The position numbers were made by a program, and so were the translations under genes. A model generated the notes under the pieces. That model searched no databases. It had not been told where the DNA came from and saw only the letters and a list, made by a program, of their open reading frames with translations. From Bacteroidales bacterium UBA7258 (GTDB taxonomy: Bacteria; Bacteroidota; Bacteroidia; Bacteroidales; UBA932): a DNA stretch of 64,000 nt. This document shows positions 26,361 through 36,617 of the stretch, piece by piece. The stretch spans positions 43,044 through 107,043 of the forward strand of contig DKSK01000012.1 of assembly GCA_002472565.1 (NCBI GenBank). Direction: 5' to 3'. The stretch's first letter is position 1, and every line of letters begins with the position of its first letter.

Positions 26361-27830
26361 ATGGAAAGGAAAGAGACAAGCTCAGACATCCTGGCCAAGG
26401 TCAAGGGAGTTTTTTCAAGATTCCCTCTCGCTTTCGCCATTCTGGCGGCGCTTTTTGTTTTCGCCGCCATAGCCTTCTATGTAAGCCCTTCGGGGGCGGC
26501 CTCATGGCTGGACGAGGACAGAAAGCTTATTATCATCTTGTATCTCGCCCAAGCAGCCTTTCTTTCCGTGGGCCTGGCCCTATGGAAAGAGGAGAAGCCG
26601 GAGCTTGGCTTTCCCGTGAAACTTGGGCTCCATGCCCTCTTGCTTGCCTCAGCCATCTATTTTCTCTTCAGCACGGAAATAGGCTACAGGTTTTTCGGCT
26701 ATGCTTCCGTCTCCATGGCCATAGCAGTTTTCTGTCTCATGGCTTCCTTCTTCAAGGAGAAAGACGATGTGCAGCTGGTCAATTTCACCATACGCATGTT
26801 TGTGATAATCTTGGCCTCCGGCATCGTTTCCCTTGTCTTCATGTTGGCCCTCTTCCTTATGAATTTCGCCTTCAATGCCTTATTCCAGATAGAGCCGACA
26901 GAATATTGCTATGAACTCGAAGTCGTATTTTCATGGGGCCTTCTCTTCCCGGGGCTGATTTTTTCTTTCGTCCCCATGGAGAAGAAACATGACAATTCTC
27001 GTGACCTGGGAAAATTCCTCATGTCCGTGCTCCATTTCCTCCTTGTCCCGATTCTTGGCATTTACCTCGTCATGCTCTATGTCTATGCCGCCAAGATTCT
27101 ATTTACCTGGACCTTGCCGAACGGCGGGGTGGTGGCTTTCGTAAGCGCTTCCGTCTTGGGAAGCATCGTCCTGCTGATATTGCTATATCCATCCGCTCAG
27201 CCATCCGCTGTGGCGGAGACTTCCGCCGATGGCAAGACCGTCCTTGAGGGGCGTGCCCATAGCTTTGACGGCTTCATCCGGACTTGGCTGCCTGTCCTCC
27301 TCCTTCCGCCCCTCGTCCTGATGACCATCGGAATTGCCAGAAGGATAAGTGATTACGGAATAACTGCGGAGAGACTTTATGTTGCCTTGGCCAACCTTTG
27401 GTCCTATGCCGTCTGCATCGGTCTGATCGTAACGCGAGGCAAGAGGCTGTGGTGGATTCCGGCATCTTTCGCCACGGTGATGCTCCTCGCTTCTGTAGGG
27501 CCGCAAAGTTTTGGCGAGATTACCAAGAGGGTCATGCTCCATGATGTCAAGGAAACTATGACATCTGCAGGTGTAAAGAACTTCCCTCTTGATAGCGAAA
27601 AATATGGAGAGCTTCTTGAAAGCATGGATTCGGTTTCCACAGATAGGATGGAATCAAAGCTTGGCCGTCTTTTAAGGTCGTACCCGCTTAATGTTACGGC
27701 GCCTTTGATTGATGCGGACGCCTTTTATAATTATGATGTCGTTGAGGACTCGGTAAATGTCATTGACGACGTTGTGATGGATACCGTGTCTGTCGTTGGA
27801 TCCACGGCTCCTGAAGATGACAACAATTAA
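26361..27830 (+). CDS. DUF4153 family integral membrane protein
   Basis: 489 residues with about ten predicted hydrophobic segments, no signal peptide cleavage site, and an acidic cytoplasmic-type tail rich in D and V. The segment RRISDYGITAERLYVALANLW is characteristic of DUF4153. Molecular function is unknown in this family. It ends 14 bp before aspA, so the two are probably co-transcribed. Confidence 0.75.
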   Translation: MERKETSSDILAKVKGVFSRFPLAFAILAALFVFAAIAFYVSPSGAASWLDEDRKLIIILYLAQAAFLSVGLALWKEEKPELGFPVKLGLHALLLASAIYFLFSTEIGYRFFGYASVSMAIAVFCLMASFFKEKDDVQLVNFTIRMFVIILASGIVSLVFMLALFLMNFAFNALFQIEPTEYCYELEVVFSWGLLFPGLIFSFVPMEKKHDNSRDLGKFLMSVLHFLLVPILGIYLVMLYVYAAKILFTWTLPNGGVVAFVSASVLGSIVLLILLYPSAQPSAVAETSADGKTVLEGRAHSFDGFIRTWLPVLLLPPLVLMTIGIARRISDYGITAERLYVALANLWSYAVCIGLIVTRGKRLWWIPASFATVMLLASVGPQSFGEITKRVMLHDVKETMTSAGVKNFPLDSEKYGELLESMDSVSTDRMESKLGRLLRSYPLNVTAPLIDADAFYNYDVVEDSVNVIDDVVMDTVSVVGSTAPEDDNN

Positions 27831-27844
27831 AAATCTGATATATC

Positions 27845-29257
27845 ATGAGCGAAAAGAAATTCAGGATTGAATCTGACCTTTTGGGTGAACTCAAGGTCCC
27901 TGATGACGTCTACTATGGAGTCCAGACTCAGCGCGCCATCAACAATTACCACATCTCCAGCCGAAAGATGCGTGATTTCCCTGACTTTGTCGTGGCCATA
28001 GCCTACGTCAAACTCGCCGCTGTCCAGGCGAACCACAGCCTCGGTATAATCAACGACGAAATCACCGGGGCCATCAGTCAGGCGTGCCGCGAGATAATCG
28101 ACGGCAAGATGCACGAAGACTTCCCTATCGACATGATGCAGGGCGGAGCCGGAACCTCTGTCAACATGAACGCTAACGAGGTCATAGCGAACAGGGCCCT
28201 GGAAATCATGGGCCATCAGAAAGGAGAATATCAGTACTGCTATCCTAACGACCACGTCAATTGCGGCCAGTCCACCAACGATGTCTATCCGACGGCAATC
28301 CGTCTGGCCTTGGTGAGGATGAACAAGCATCTTGTCAGCAGCCTCACAGGCCTGATCGATTCTCTCCGTTCCAAGTCCAAGGAATACGCCGAGGTCATCA
28401 AGATGGGCCGCACCCAGCTCCAGGATGCCGTCCCTATGACCGTAGGTCAGGAATTCAACGCCTTTGCCGACAATCTTGAGGAGGAAATCCTCAATCTCGA
28501 CCGCAACGTAAAGCTGCTTCATGAAATCAACATGGGCGGCACCGCCATCGGAACCGGACTCAACGCCGTCCCTGGTTTTGCGAAACTTTGCGCCGAGAAT
28601 CTCAGCAAGCTGACCGGCGAGTCCTTCGTCTGCGCCCTGAACTTTGTGGAGGCCACCCCTGATGCCGGTGCCTACGTAAGCTATTCCGGCGCCCTAAAGC
28701 GTCTTGCCGTTAAGGTATCCAAGATGTGCAACGACCTCAGACTCCTTTCTTCCGGCCCTCGCTGCGGACTTGGTGAGATCAATCTTCCGCCGAAGGCTCC
28801 TGGATCCAGCATCATGCCTGGAAAGGTCAACCCTGTCATCCCTGAGGTGACGAATCAGGTCTGCTTCAAGGTCATCGGCAACGATACCACCGTTACTTTC
28901 GCGGCGGAGGCAGGCCAGCTCCAGCTCAACGTGATGGAGCCGGTGATCACCGAGTGCCTCTTCGAGAGCCTGACCTGGCTCTCCAACGCCATCGACACCC
29001 TCAAGGACGAGTGCATCAAGGGCATCACGGTAAACAAAGAGAGATGCTATGACATGGTCAAGAATTCCATCGGAATAGTTACCGCCCTCAATCCTTACAT
29101 CGGTTACAAGACCAGCACGAAGGTCGCCAAGGAGGCTCTCGAGACCGACAGATCCGTCTATGACATAGTTCTTGAGAAGGGACTCATGACGAAGGAGAAA
29201 CTCGACGAGATCCTTGATCCTAAGAATATGCTGAAATCTCATACCTACATGAAGTAG
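27845..29257 (+). CDS. aspA: Aspartate ammonia-lyase
   Basis: Reversible deamination of aspartate to fumarate, 470 residues, typical length for the fumarase/aspartase class II family. Signature GSSIMPGKVNP begins at residue 320. The substrate-binding region NVNxNE appears as TSVNMNANEVIANRA, and HPNDHVN-like as YPNDHVNCGQSTND. In anaerobic Bacteroidales it feeds fumarate respiration. mutS starts 7 nt after its stop. Confidence 0.95.
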   Translation: MSEKKFRIESDLLGELKVPDDVYYGVQTQRAINNYHISSRKMRDFPDFVVAIAYVKLAAVQANHSLGIINDEITGAISQACREIIDGKMHEDFPIDMMQGGAGTSVNMNANEVIANRALEIMGHQKGEYQYCYPNDHVNCGQSTNDVYPTAIRLALVRMNKHLVSSLTGLIDSLRSKSKEYAEVIKMGRTQLQDAVPMTVGQEFNAFADNLEEEILNLDRNVKLLHEINMGGTAIGTGLNAVPGFAKLCAENLSKLTGESFVCALNFVEATPDAGAYVSYSGALKRLAVKVSKMCNDLRLLSSGPRCGLGEINLPPKAPGSSIMPGKVNPVIPEVTNQVCFKVIGNDTTVTFAAEAGQLQLNVMEPVITECLFESLTWLSNAIDTLKDECIKGITVNKERCYDMVKNSIGIVTALNPYIGYKTSTKVAKEALETDRSVYDIVLEKGLMTKEKLDEILDPKNMLKSHTYMK

Positions 29258-29264
29258 AACTCAG

Positions 29265-31904
29265 ATGGCGAAGACTAACGAGGATACACCGCTGCTTAAG
29301 CAGTATTTCTCCATAAAGGCCCAGCATCCGGAGGCATTGCTGCTCTATCGGGTAGGGGATTTCTATGAAACCTATTCCGACGATGCGGTCATAGCCAGCA
29401 AGGTGCTGGGACTGGTGCTCACGAAGAGAACGAACGGAGATGACGGAGAGGGCAACAAGAAGTACATGCCGATGGCGGGTTTCCCGCATCACGCCATTGA
29501 ACTCTACCTTACAAAGCTTATCCGTGCCGGTTACAAGGTCGCGGTCTGCGACCAGCTGGAGGATCCGAAATTAGCCACCAAGCTCGTTAAGCGCGGGGTG
29601 ACCGAGCTCCTGACTCCGGGAGTAGCCTTCGGCGAAGAGATGCTCGAACAGAAGGAGCACAATTATCTCGCCGGAATCTGCTTCGAGTCCAAGATCTGCG
29701 GGGTGGCCTTTCTGGATGTTTCGACTGGTACCTTCCAGGTCGCCCAAGGACCGCTCGAATATATCCGCACCCTCTTGTCGAATTTCAGTCCGAAAGAACT
29801 CGTCGTGACGAGGGGTGTGGAGCGCTCGATTCCCTCCCTTCTGGGCGAGGGCTGGTATGTGTCCACGGTTGATGAATGGGCCTTTGTATATGATGCCGCC
29901 GCGGAGCGGCTCAAGAAGCAATTCGGCGTTGATTCGCTGAAAGGCTACGGTGTGGATCCATATCCTCTGGGCGTCTGCGCGGCGGGAGCCTTGCTGGTCT
30001 ACCTGGAGCAGACCCAGCACAGCGGACTGAAGAACATTTGCGGAATTTCGCGCATAGACCAGGGGAAATTCGTCTGGATGGACCGCTTTACAGTCCGCAA
30101 TCTGGAGCTTTTCCAGTCTTCTTCCGGAGGGGAAGGGGTTTCGCTCGTCAGCGTGATTGACAAGTGTGTTTCCCCGATGGGCGCGAGGCTTCTCAGGACC
30201 TCTCTCGCCATGCCTCTGCTTGACATAGACGAGTTGAACGCCAGGTACGATGTGGTGTCTTATTTCGTCTCGCATAAGGAGCTGCTGGATTCTCTGCAGA
30301 TAAGCCTCAGCAATGTCGGTGACCTTGAGAGGATCATAGGCCGCGCGGCGACGGGTAAGATCGGCCCTCGCGAAATTCTCCATCTTGTCCACGGGCTTGA
30401 GCAGATCGGCCCTATCTCGAAGGCTTGTTCCGGTACCGGGGTCGCCCCGCTGGACAAGCTTGGTGAGAGCCTTGTCGCTTGCGATGACCTCATCGCCACG
30501 ATTCACAAGTATATCCTCGATGATGCCGCCATAGCCCTCGGAAAGGGAGATGTAATTGCATCGGGGGTTGACGAGGAGCTTGACAGGCTGCGCGGAATCA
30601 GGGATGGCGGAAGTGCTTACCTGAGAAAGATGGAGAAGGAGGAGAGTGAAAGAACCGGCATTCCTTCGCTGAAAATCGGATTCAACAACGTCTTCGGCTA
30701 CTACCTTGAGGTAAGAAATACCTTTAAGGACAAGGTGCCTGAAGAATGGATCAGAAAGCAGACTCTCGTCAATGCGGAAAGATACATCACGAAGGAGCTG
30801 AAAGACTATGAGAATCAGATTCTTACGGCTTCCGATAGGATATCTGTGATAGAGGCTCGTCTATATCGGGAACTTGTCTCCAGGATTCAGGAAAGGATTT
30901 CGGACATCCAGGCGGACGCCGGAGTCATCGCCAGGGCTGACATGCTCGCTGGCTTCGCCCAGCTTGCCATGGAACATGGTTATTGCAGGCCTCTCCTGGA
31001 CAATTCTTTCTCCATAGACATAAAGGCAGGGCGTCATCCTGTCATCGAGACCTTGATGCCTCCTGGAGAAGAATACGTCCCGAACGACATCTTCCTCGAC
31101 AGCAAGAGCCAGCAGATCATCATCCTCACTGGTCCGAACATGGCAGGAAAGTCTGCCCTTCTGCGTCAAACGGCCCTGATCGTCCTCCTTGCCCAGATCG
31201 GTTCTTTCGTTCCGGCGGCTTCTGCGAGGATCGGAGTGGTCGACAAGATTTTCACCAGGGTCGGAGCCTCTGACAACATCAGCAGGGGCGAGTCTACATT
31301 CATGGTGGAGATGCTCGAAACTTCGATGATCCTCCACAATCTTTCTCCTCGTTCCCTTGTCCTTCTGGACGAGATCGGACGCGGCACCTCTACCTATGAC
31401 GGCATGTCCATAGCAAGGGCTATAGTTGAGTATATCCATGAATATGGCCAAGGCGCCAAGACGCTTTTCGCCACCCATTACCATGAACTCAACGACTTGA
31501 CCGATACCTATTCCCGCGTGAGCAATTTTCATATCGAGGTCAAGGAGTCTGGTCATGAGGTGATCTTCCTCCGCAAGCTTTCTCCCGGCGGGACGGACAA
31601 GAGTTTCGGAATCCATGTCGCCCGTCTGGCGGGAATGCCGAGGGAAGTCATAGATTCGGCCGAAAAGACGCTTAAAGCCCTCGAAAGTACGGGCCCGTCC
31701 GGCTTTGGGAATATCGTCAAGCCTTACAATACAAAGGAAGGGACGGTTGCCTCTGACGGGAGTATCCAGCTCAGTCTCTTCCAGCTTGACGACCCTACTC
31801 TCTCCTCTATACGTGGGGAACTTGAATCTGTAGACATCAACAATATCACTCCTCTCCAGGCCTTCGACCTGCTCCGCGACATGAAGAAGCAGCTGGGCCT
31901 ATAG
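29265..31904 (+). CDS. mutS: DNA mismatch repair protein MutS
   Basis: 879 residues, full-length MutS1. The mismatch-reading Phe-X-Glu motif is present (Phe33-Tyr-Glu35 in GDFYETY). The connector, lever and clamp domains follow. The ATPase has Walker A GPNMAGKSALLRQ (from residue 623; this Ala variant is usual in Bacteroidetes), Walker B LVLLDEIGRGTSTYDG and the His of FATHYHEL. A short C-terminal region follows. It is translated 7 nt after aspA, and no mutL is near. Confidence 0.96.
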   Translation: MAKTNEDTPLLKQYFSIKAQHPEALLLYRVGDFYETYSDDAVIASKVLGLVLTKRTNGDDGEGNKKYMPMAGFPHHAIELYLTKLIRAGYKVAVCDQLEDPKLATKLVKRGVTELLTPGVAFGEEMLEQKEHNYLAGICFESKICGVAFLDVSTGTFQVAQGPLEYIRTLLSNFSPKELVVTRGVERSIPSLLGEGWYVSTVDEWAFVYDAAAERLKKQFGVDSLKGYGVDPYPLGVCAAGALLVYLEQTQHSGLKNICGISRIDQGKFVWMDRFTVRNLELFQSSSGGEGVSLVSVIDKCVSPMGARLLRTSLAMPLLDIDELNARYDVVSYFVSHKELLDSLQISLSNVGDLERIIGRAATGKIGPREILHLVHGLEQIGPISKACSGTGVAPLDKLGESLVACDDLIATIHKYILDDAAIALGKGDVIASGVDEELDRLRGIRDGGSAYLRKMEKEESERTGIPSLKIGFNNVFGYYLEVRNTFKDKVPEEWIRKQTLVNAERYITKELKDYENQILTASDRISVIEARLYRELVSRIQERISDIQADAGVIARADMLAGFAQLAMEHGYCRPLLDNSFSIDIKAGRHPVIETLMPPGEEYVPNDIFLDSKSQQIIILTGPNMAGKSALLRQTALIVLLAQIGSFVPAASARIGVVDKIFTRVGASDNISRGESTFMVEMLETSMILHNLSPRSLVLLDEIGRGTSTYDGMSIARAIVEYIHEYGQGAKTLFATHYHELNDLTDTYSRVSNFHIEVKESGHEVIFLRKLSPGGTDKSFGIHVARLAGMPREVIDSAEKTLKALESTGPSGFGNIVKPYNTKEGTVASDGSIQLSLFQLDDPTLSSIRGELESVDINNITPLQAFDLLRDMKKQLGL

Positions 31905-31926
31905 AGAAGTCTAAATTTATGACATT

Positions 31927-32463
31927 ATGAAAGACGCATTGGATTTTATCAAGGCCCGCCGCAGTGTGCGCAAATATACGCCTATGCCGGTGCCTCAGAA
32001 GTTGCTTGACAGGGTTGTCGAGGCGGGACTCTATGCCCCGACAGGGCATAATCAGCAGTCCGTCATCATCCTGAAGATTACGGATGAGGATGCGGTGCGG
32101 AAACTCGGAGCGGTCAATGGTGAGATTTTCCGAAAAATCAACGGCGGAGAAGGGATGCAGGACGCTTTCTACGGGGCGCCGGTTGTCCTCTGCGTGCTCT
32201 CGCCCAAGGATAACAAGACAGAGATCTGGGATGGAGCCAGCGTTCTCTCTTATATGGCGCTGGAAGCTTCTTCCCTCGGTCTGGGCTCCTGCTGGATCCA
32301 CCGCGGACGTGAGCAATTCGAGACCGAATACGGCCGTTCGCTCCTTGTAAAGGCCGGCATCGACCCCGACCGCTACGAAGGAGTAGACAGCTTGGTCATC
32401 GGCTGGCCGGCCGCCACACCTACCGTCCCGGCCCGCAAACCCAACAGACTCTTCAGCCTCTAA
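31927..32463 (+). CDS. Nitroreductase family protein
   Basis: FMN-dependent oxidoreductase of the NfsB/NOX-like fold, 178 residues. The N-terminal FMN-binding segment RRSVRKYTPMPVP and the PTGHNQQSVIIL region are visible, as is the GLGSCWIH motif. Substrate is unknown; quinones, nitroaromatics and flavins are typical. It starts 22 nt after mutS and closes the aspA-mutS cluster. A pyrimidine-rich spacer without a gene follows (32464-32601). Confidence 0.85.
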   Translation: MKDALDFIKARRSVRKYTPMPVPQKLLDRVVEAGLYAPTGHNQQSVIILKITDEDAVRKLGAVNGEIFRKINGGEGMQDAFYGAPVVLCVLSPKDNKTEIWDGASVLSYMALEASSLGLGSCWIHRGREQFETEYGRSLLVKAGIDPDRYEGVDSLVIGWPAATPTVPARKPNRLFSL

Positions 32464-32601
32464 GCCCCTTCCGGCCTCGCTCCAGCACACCGCCGTTCCG
32501 GCCCCGGTCTGTCCCGGCCCTCAGCCCTTTCCAGACCTTACCGGCTTAGCACCTCTCTTCTCTCTCTGTGGTCAGGTCAGCCATTATTGCAGAAATTGTA
32601 T

Positions 32602-32609
32602 TATTTTTG
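32602..32609 (+). promoter_or_regulatory. -7 box of the OmpA-family lipoprotein promoter
   Basis: TATTTTTG, a perfect TAnnTTTG match, 40 nt before the ATG at 32650. No clear -33 element. Confidence 0.5.
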
Positions 32610-32649
32610 CCGGAGATTCAAGAAGGAACTTATTAAAACGACGTTCAAT

Positions 32650-33342
32650 ATGAAAATAGCAAGAACTTTACTCATCGGAGCTATCGCACTCGCGATTCTT
32701 CCAGGATGTTCTACCGCTTCCAAAACTGCTAATGGAACCGGTATCGGAGCAGGTGCAGGTGCAGCTCTCGGAGCCATCGCAGGAGCTCTTATAGGTCATG
32801 ACGCTAAAGGTGCCGCCATCGGCGCCGCAATAGGAACAGCAGTCGGTGCAGGCACAGGAGCCGTCATCGGCAAGAAAATGGACAAGAAGGCCGAGGAACT
32901 TTCCAAGCTTGAGAACGCTCAGGTCGAGACTGTAACCGACCAGAACGGACTCGAAGCCATCAAGGTTACCTTCGCCAGCGGAATCCTCTTCCCGACCAAC
33001 GGCACCACCCTTTCCGCCACTTCCAAGAAGGAGCTCTCTGAGTTCGCTTCCAAGATGAGCGACATGACCGACACCGACATCACCATCTATGGCCATACCG
33101 ACAACACCGGTACTCTTGCGGTGAATGAAAGGATTTCCGCTCAACGTGCCAGCGCCGTTGGAGACTATCTCAAGTCTCTCGGCATTGCCGCCAACAGAAT
33201 TACCACCGAAGGCAAGGCCTACAATGAGCCGGTAGCCTCTAATGAGACCGCCGAAGGCCGCGCCCAAAACCGCCGTGTCGAGGTTTACATTTCGGCCAAC
33301 GAAGCCATGGTACAGGCTGCCAACAATGGCACATTGAAATAA
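32650..33342 (+). CDS. OmpA-family lipoprotein with glycine-zipper domain
   Basis: 230 residues from the ATG at 32650; the upstream extension of the frame lies across the promoter. Signal peptide with lipobox and lipidated Cys20 (AILPGC). Residues about 28-80 form a glycine zipper (GIGAGAGAALGAIAGALIG and similar). The C-terminal OmpA domain (about 105-220) binds peptidoglycan and contains TDITIYGHTDNTG and NxxLSxxRA-like NERISAQRASAVGDYL. It resembles YiaD-type proteins that tie the outer membrane to the wall. A strong terminator follows. Confidence 0.9.
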   Translation: MKIARTLLIGAIALAILPGCSTASKTANGTGIGAGAGAALGAIAGALIGHDAKGAAIGAAIGTAVGAGTGAVIGKKMDKKAEELSKLENAQVETVTDQNGLEAIKVTFASGILFPTNGTTLSATSKKELSEFASKMSDMTDTDITIYGHTDNTGTLAVNERISAQRASAVGDYLKSLGIAANRITTEGKAYNEPVASNETAEGRAQNRRVEVYISANEAMVQAANNGTLK

Positions 33343-33642
33343 CACGGAGTAACAACCGTATCATAACATCTCTATCTCGGGGGAAGTCCAGAAGGACCTC
33401 CCCCATTTTTTATCCAAACAAGAAATCCTTGTCATTGCTTCTTTTTTGTCGGAGGGCGAATCTCCAGGGATGTAATATTCCGTGAAGTGCGGATTTGGGG
33501 CCGGTACCTCATCGAAATTGATATTTTTTGTCAATATTTTGGGTATTATTATGCTGTTTAAATCGGTTACAAGTTCTTTTAGACAGAAAAAATCATTATT
33601 TTGGCCTTTGAATGAGAAAAAGTAAAAAAGCTTATCAGTGAT
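33343..33642 (+). other. Intergenic region before the TonB-receptor cluster
   Basis: Holds the terminator at 33379-33411 and an AT-rich stretch (33520-33640) with two TATTTTGG sequences, one mismatch from the -7 consensus; the copy at 33597-33604 is 38 nt before the next ATG and is the better promoter candidate. No gene seen. Confidence 0.5.
33379..33411 (+). terminator. Intrinsic terminator after the OmpA-family gene
   Basis: Hairpin with arms GGGGGAAGTCC and GGACCTCCCCC (one A-C mismatch) around AGAA, followed by A and six T residues. Confidence 0.9.
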
Positions 33643-36612
33643 ATGGGGAAGAGAATAATCATTCCACTTTTTTTGGCTCTTGCCTCCTCCTTGGGATCCC
33701 CTCTGGTCTCCGGCACAAATGCCTCGTCCATGGACTTGGCTGCCACGGCTGCAGGTTATTCCCCTCTGGCCTCCCTCACAAATGCTTCCCCTCTGGCCTC
33801 CGGCGCGGCGGTGAGAGCGGAGCAGGCCCGCTCGGCGGAAATCAGCGGAAAGGTAGTGGACTCCAAGACTGGAGAGCCGGTTCCTGGAGCCGTAATCAGG
33901 CTCGATGAAAACTATCTCTGGGCTATAAGCTCCGATAAAGGCGCCTTTTCCTTCAGCAAAGTCCAGATGTCCACTTACAAGATGGAAATCGACTGTCTTG
34001 GCTATGTTACGAAAACTCAGGAACTCAAGGTTTCCGGCGACATCGAAGACCTTGTGGTGAAACTTGATCTCAACACTCTCGCCCTGAAAGAAGTGGTGGT
34101 TACTGCGGAGACATCCAAGGACAACATCAACACGACCCAGAATATCGGACGGAACGCCCTCGATCATCTCCAGCTTTCCAACGCCTCGAATATCACGGCC
34201 TTGCTTCCGGGAGGAAAGACCATAAATCCGGACCTCACCCGCAACAATGTCATCTCGCTTCGTAGCGGCGGCGCATCCTATGGCAACGCCGCCTTCGGAA
34301 CGGCGATAGAGGTAGATGGAGTACGCATGGGAGGAAACGGCAATTTCGGTTCCATGTCGGGAACCGGCACCAGAAGTCTCAGCGTCGAGAATATCGAATC
34401 CATAGAGGTCCTGACCGGAGTGCCTAGCGCCGAATACGGAGACCTTGGTAACGGCATGGTCAAGATCCACACAAAGAAGGGCCGCAGTCCGCTCAATGTG
34501 GTCTTCTCCGTGAATCCGAGGACTTACGAGGCCTCTGTGTCCAAGGGAATCGATCTTGGGATCGGGAAGGGAGGAGCCGCCCTCGGTATCCTCAATTTCA
34601 GCGCCGAGCTTGCCCGTTCGACCACTAAGCTCAGCTCCCCTTACGCCTCCTACACCCGCCGGGGCTTCACTCTCGACTACACCAAGACCTTCCTCGACAA
34701 GATCCGTCTGGAAGCCGGTCTCAGCGCCAATATCGGCGGCATGAATGACAAGGATGACCCTGATGTCTTCTCCGATCAGTACACCAGATCCAGGGACAAC
34801 ATCCTGACTCCGCATGCCAAGCTGACATGGATGATAAACAAGCCGTGGATAACGAATCTCAGCCTGGAAGGCTCGATCTATTACCATGACGAGCGTGAAC
34901 ATGATCATATCTATAACACCTCAGCCTCCTCCCAGCCGGCCGTTCACGCCACCCAAGAGGGATATTGGCTGGCCGCCCAGCTCCCGCTGACCTATTACTC
35001 GGACAAAATCATCGACAGCAAGGAACTTGACTATGCCGCCTCTGCTAAGTATTCATGGCTGCGTCACTTCGGAAAGATCAAGAACACTCTCAAGGCCGGT
35101 GTCCAGTACAAGGCTGACGGCAACGTCGGCAAGGGAGAGTATTACGAGGACGAGTCTCTCGCTGCCAACCTCTGGCGCGAAAGGCCGTACACTGACTATC
35201 CTTACATGCACAATCTCGCCGAATACCTTGAGGATGAAGTCGTCATTCCGGTAGGGAAGACCTCCTTGAAGCTCAACGGCGGATTGCGCCATGAAAACAT
35301 CTTCATCAAAGACTCCGATTACGACAATCTCTCGGCCTTCAACCCGAGATTCAACTTATCCTGGCAGCTTGCCGACTGGATTTCGCTTAGAGGAGGCTGG
35401 GGAATCGCTACCAAGATGCCTTCCTTCTACATTCTCTACCCGAGGCAGGAGTACCGCGACATCCAGACCTTCGGCTACAGCTACTCCTCGGCGGGTTCTT
35501 CCTCTTACGTCTATTACACCCAGCCATACAGGACCATCTACAACAAAGACCTGAAATGGCAGAGCAACATTAATTCCGAGTTTGGCATCGACGCCACGCT
35601 GCTAGGGACCAAGTTTTCCCTGGTCGGCTACTACAACGTGACCAGGAATCCTTACCGTTTTGCGAACGTCTATTCTCCGTTCAGCTACAACATCATGAGT
35701 CTTCCTGAGGGTTTCGTCATGCCTTCAACCCCTGAAACGGTGGTAGACCATCAGAACGGCTACGTCTACCTGCGCGGTTCGGACAAGGAATACTTTACGT
35801 CCACCGTCCTCAATGTCACTGACCGGACTTTCGCCGCCAACAAGATGCAGGCCAACGGTGATGACGTCAAGCGCTGGGGCCTCGAATTCACAGCGGACTT
35901 CCCGCAGATCAGACCTGTCCGCACAAGCCTCCGCCTCGATGCTTCCTGGAATTACATGCGCTACGTCGACAACACCGAGACTTATCTCTACAGGACGGGC
36001 TGGTCACATACCTCCCTCCCGAACAGGTCCTACCAGTACACTGGCATCTATCCCGGCTCGCTCAATTCCGATGTCAATGTCTTCAACGGCCAGTGGACCA
36101 GCAACATCGACGCAAACCTCACGGCTATAACCCACATCCCAGAGGCGAGGCTCATAATCACCGTCCGCCTTGAGGCGGCCCTGACACGCGATTCTCGTTA
36201 TATCTCCAGCTATCAGGGGCATACCTATGCCTTCACGGTCGGGGCGGACAGCAACAGAGCGACGGGAGGGGATATCAACGACGGGAAGTCTTATACGGCT
36301 ATATATCCGATTGCCTACATGGATCTCGAGGGCAATGTCCATCCATGGACCTCCGACCTCGCTTCGAATCCTGATTTCCAAAGACTCATTGTCCGCTCGG
36401 GCAACGTCTACACCTTCGCACGGAACGGATATGACCCGTATTTCAGCGCTAACATCAGTATTACCAAAGAAATCGGCGACCACGTCTCGCTCTCTTTCTT
36501 CGCCAATAACTTCACCAATTCGAGGCGTTATGTGAAGAGCTGGGCTACCGGTGTGAAGAACATCTTCACCCCTGATTTCTACTACGGCCTCACCTGCAGG
36601 CTTAAATTCTGA
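33643..36612 (+). CDS. TonB-dependent outer-membrane receptor (non-SusC type)
   Basis: 989 residues. A signal sequence is followed by a Ser/Ala/Leu-rich stretch with in-frame repeats (SPLVSGTNA, SPLASLTNA, SPLASGAAV), then a carboxypeptidase-regulatory-like domain (about 65-145: ISGKVVDSKTGEPVPGAVIRL). The plug domain starts at LKEVVVTAE and includes RSGGASYGNAAFGTAIEVDGVRMGG and SIEVLTGVPSAEYGDLGNGMV. A C-terminal 22-strand barrel ends in aromatic-rich YYGLTCRLKF. The SusC-specific motifs are absent. It heads a four-gene cluster with a DUF4876 lipoprotein starting 5 nt later. Its substrate cannot be read. Confidence 0.88.
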   Translation: MGKRIIIPLFLALASSLGSPLVSGTNASSMDLAATAAGYSPLASLTNASPLASGAAVRAEQARSAEISGKVVDSKTGEPVPGAVIRLDENYLWAISSDKGAFSFSKVQMSTYKMEIDCLGYVTKTQELKVSGDIEDLVVKLDLNTLALKEVVVTAETSKDNINTTQNIGRNALDHLQLSNASNITALLPGGKTINPDLTRNNVISLRSGGASYGNAAFGTAIEVDGVRMGGNGNFGSMSGTGTRSLSVENIESIEVLTGVPSAEYGDLGNGMVKIHTKKGRSPLNVVFSVNPRTYEASVSKGIDLGIGKGGAALGILNFSAELARSTTKLSSPYASYTRRGFTLDYTKTFLDKIRLEAGLSANIGGMNDKDDPDVFSDQYTRSRDNILTPHAKLTWMINKPWITNLSLEGSIYYHDEREHDHIYNTSASSQPAVHATQEGYWLAAQLPLTYYSDKIIDSKELDYAASAKYSWLRHFGKIKNTLKAGVQYKADGNVGKGEYYEDESLAANLWRERPYTDYPYMHNLAEYLEDEVVIPVGKTSLKLNGGLRHENIFIKDSDYDNLSAFNPRFNLSWQLADWISLRGGWGIATKMPSFYILYPRQEYRDIQTFGYSYSSAGSSSYVYYTQPYRTIYNKDLKWQSNINSEFGIDATLLGTKFSLVGYYNVTRNPYRFANVYSPFSYNIMSLPEGFVMPSTPETVVDHQNGYVYLRGSDKEYFTSTVLNVTDRTFAANKMQANGDDVKRWGLEFTADFPQIRPVRTSLRLDASWNYMRYVDNTETYLYRTGWSHTSLPNRSYQYTGIYPGSLNSDVNVFNGQWTSNIDANLTAITHIPEARLIITVRLEAALTRDSRYISSYQGHTYAFTVGADSNRATGGDINDGKSYTAIYPIAYMDLEGNVHPWTSDLASNPDFQRLIVRSGNVYTFARNGYDPYFSANISITKEIGDHVSLSFFANNFTNSRRYVKSWATGVKNIFTPDFYYGLTCRLKF

Positions 36613-36617
36613 TAGAT

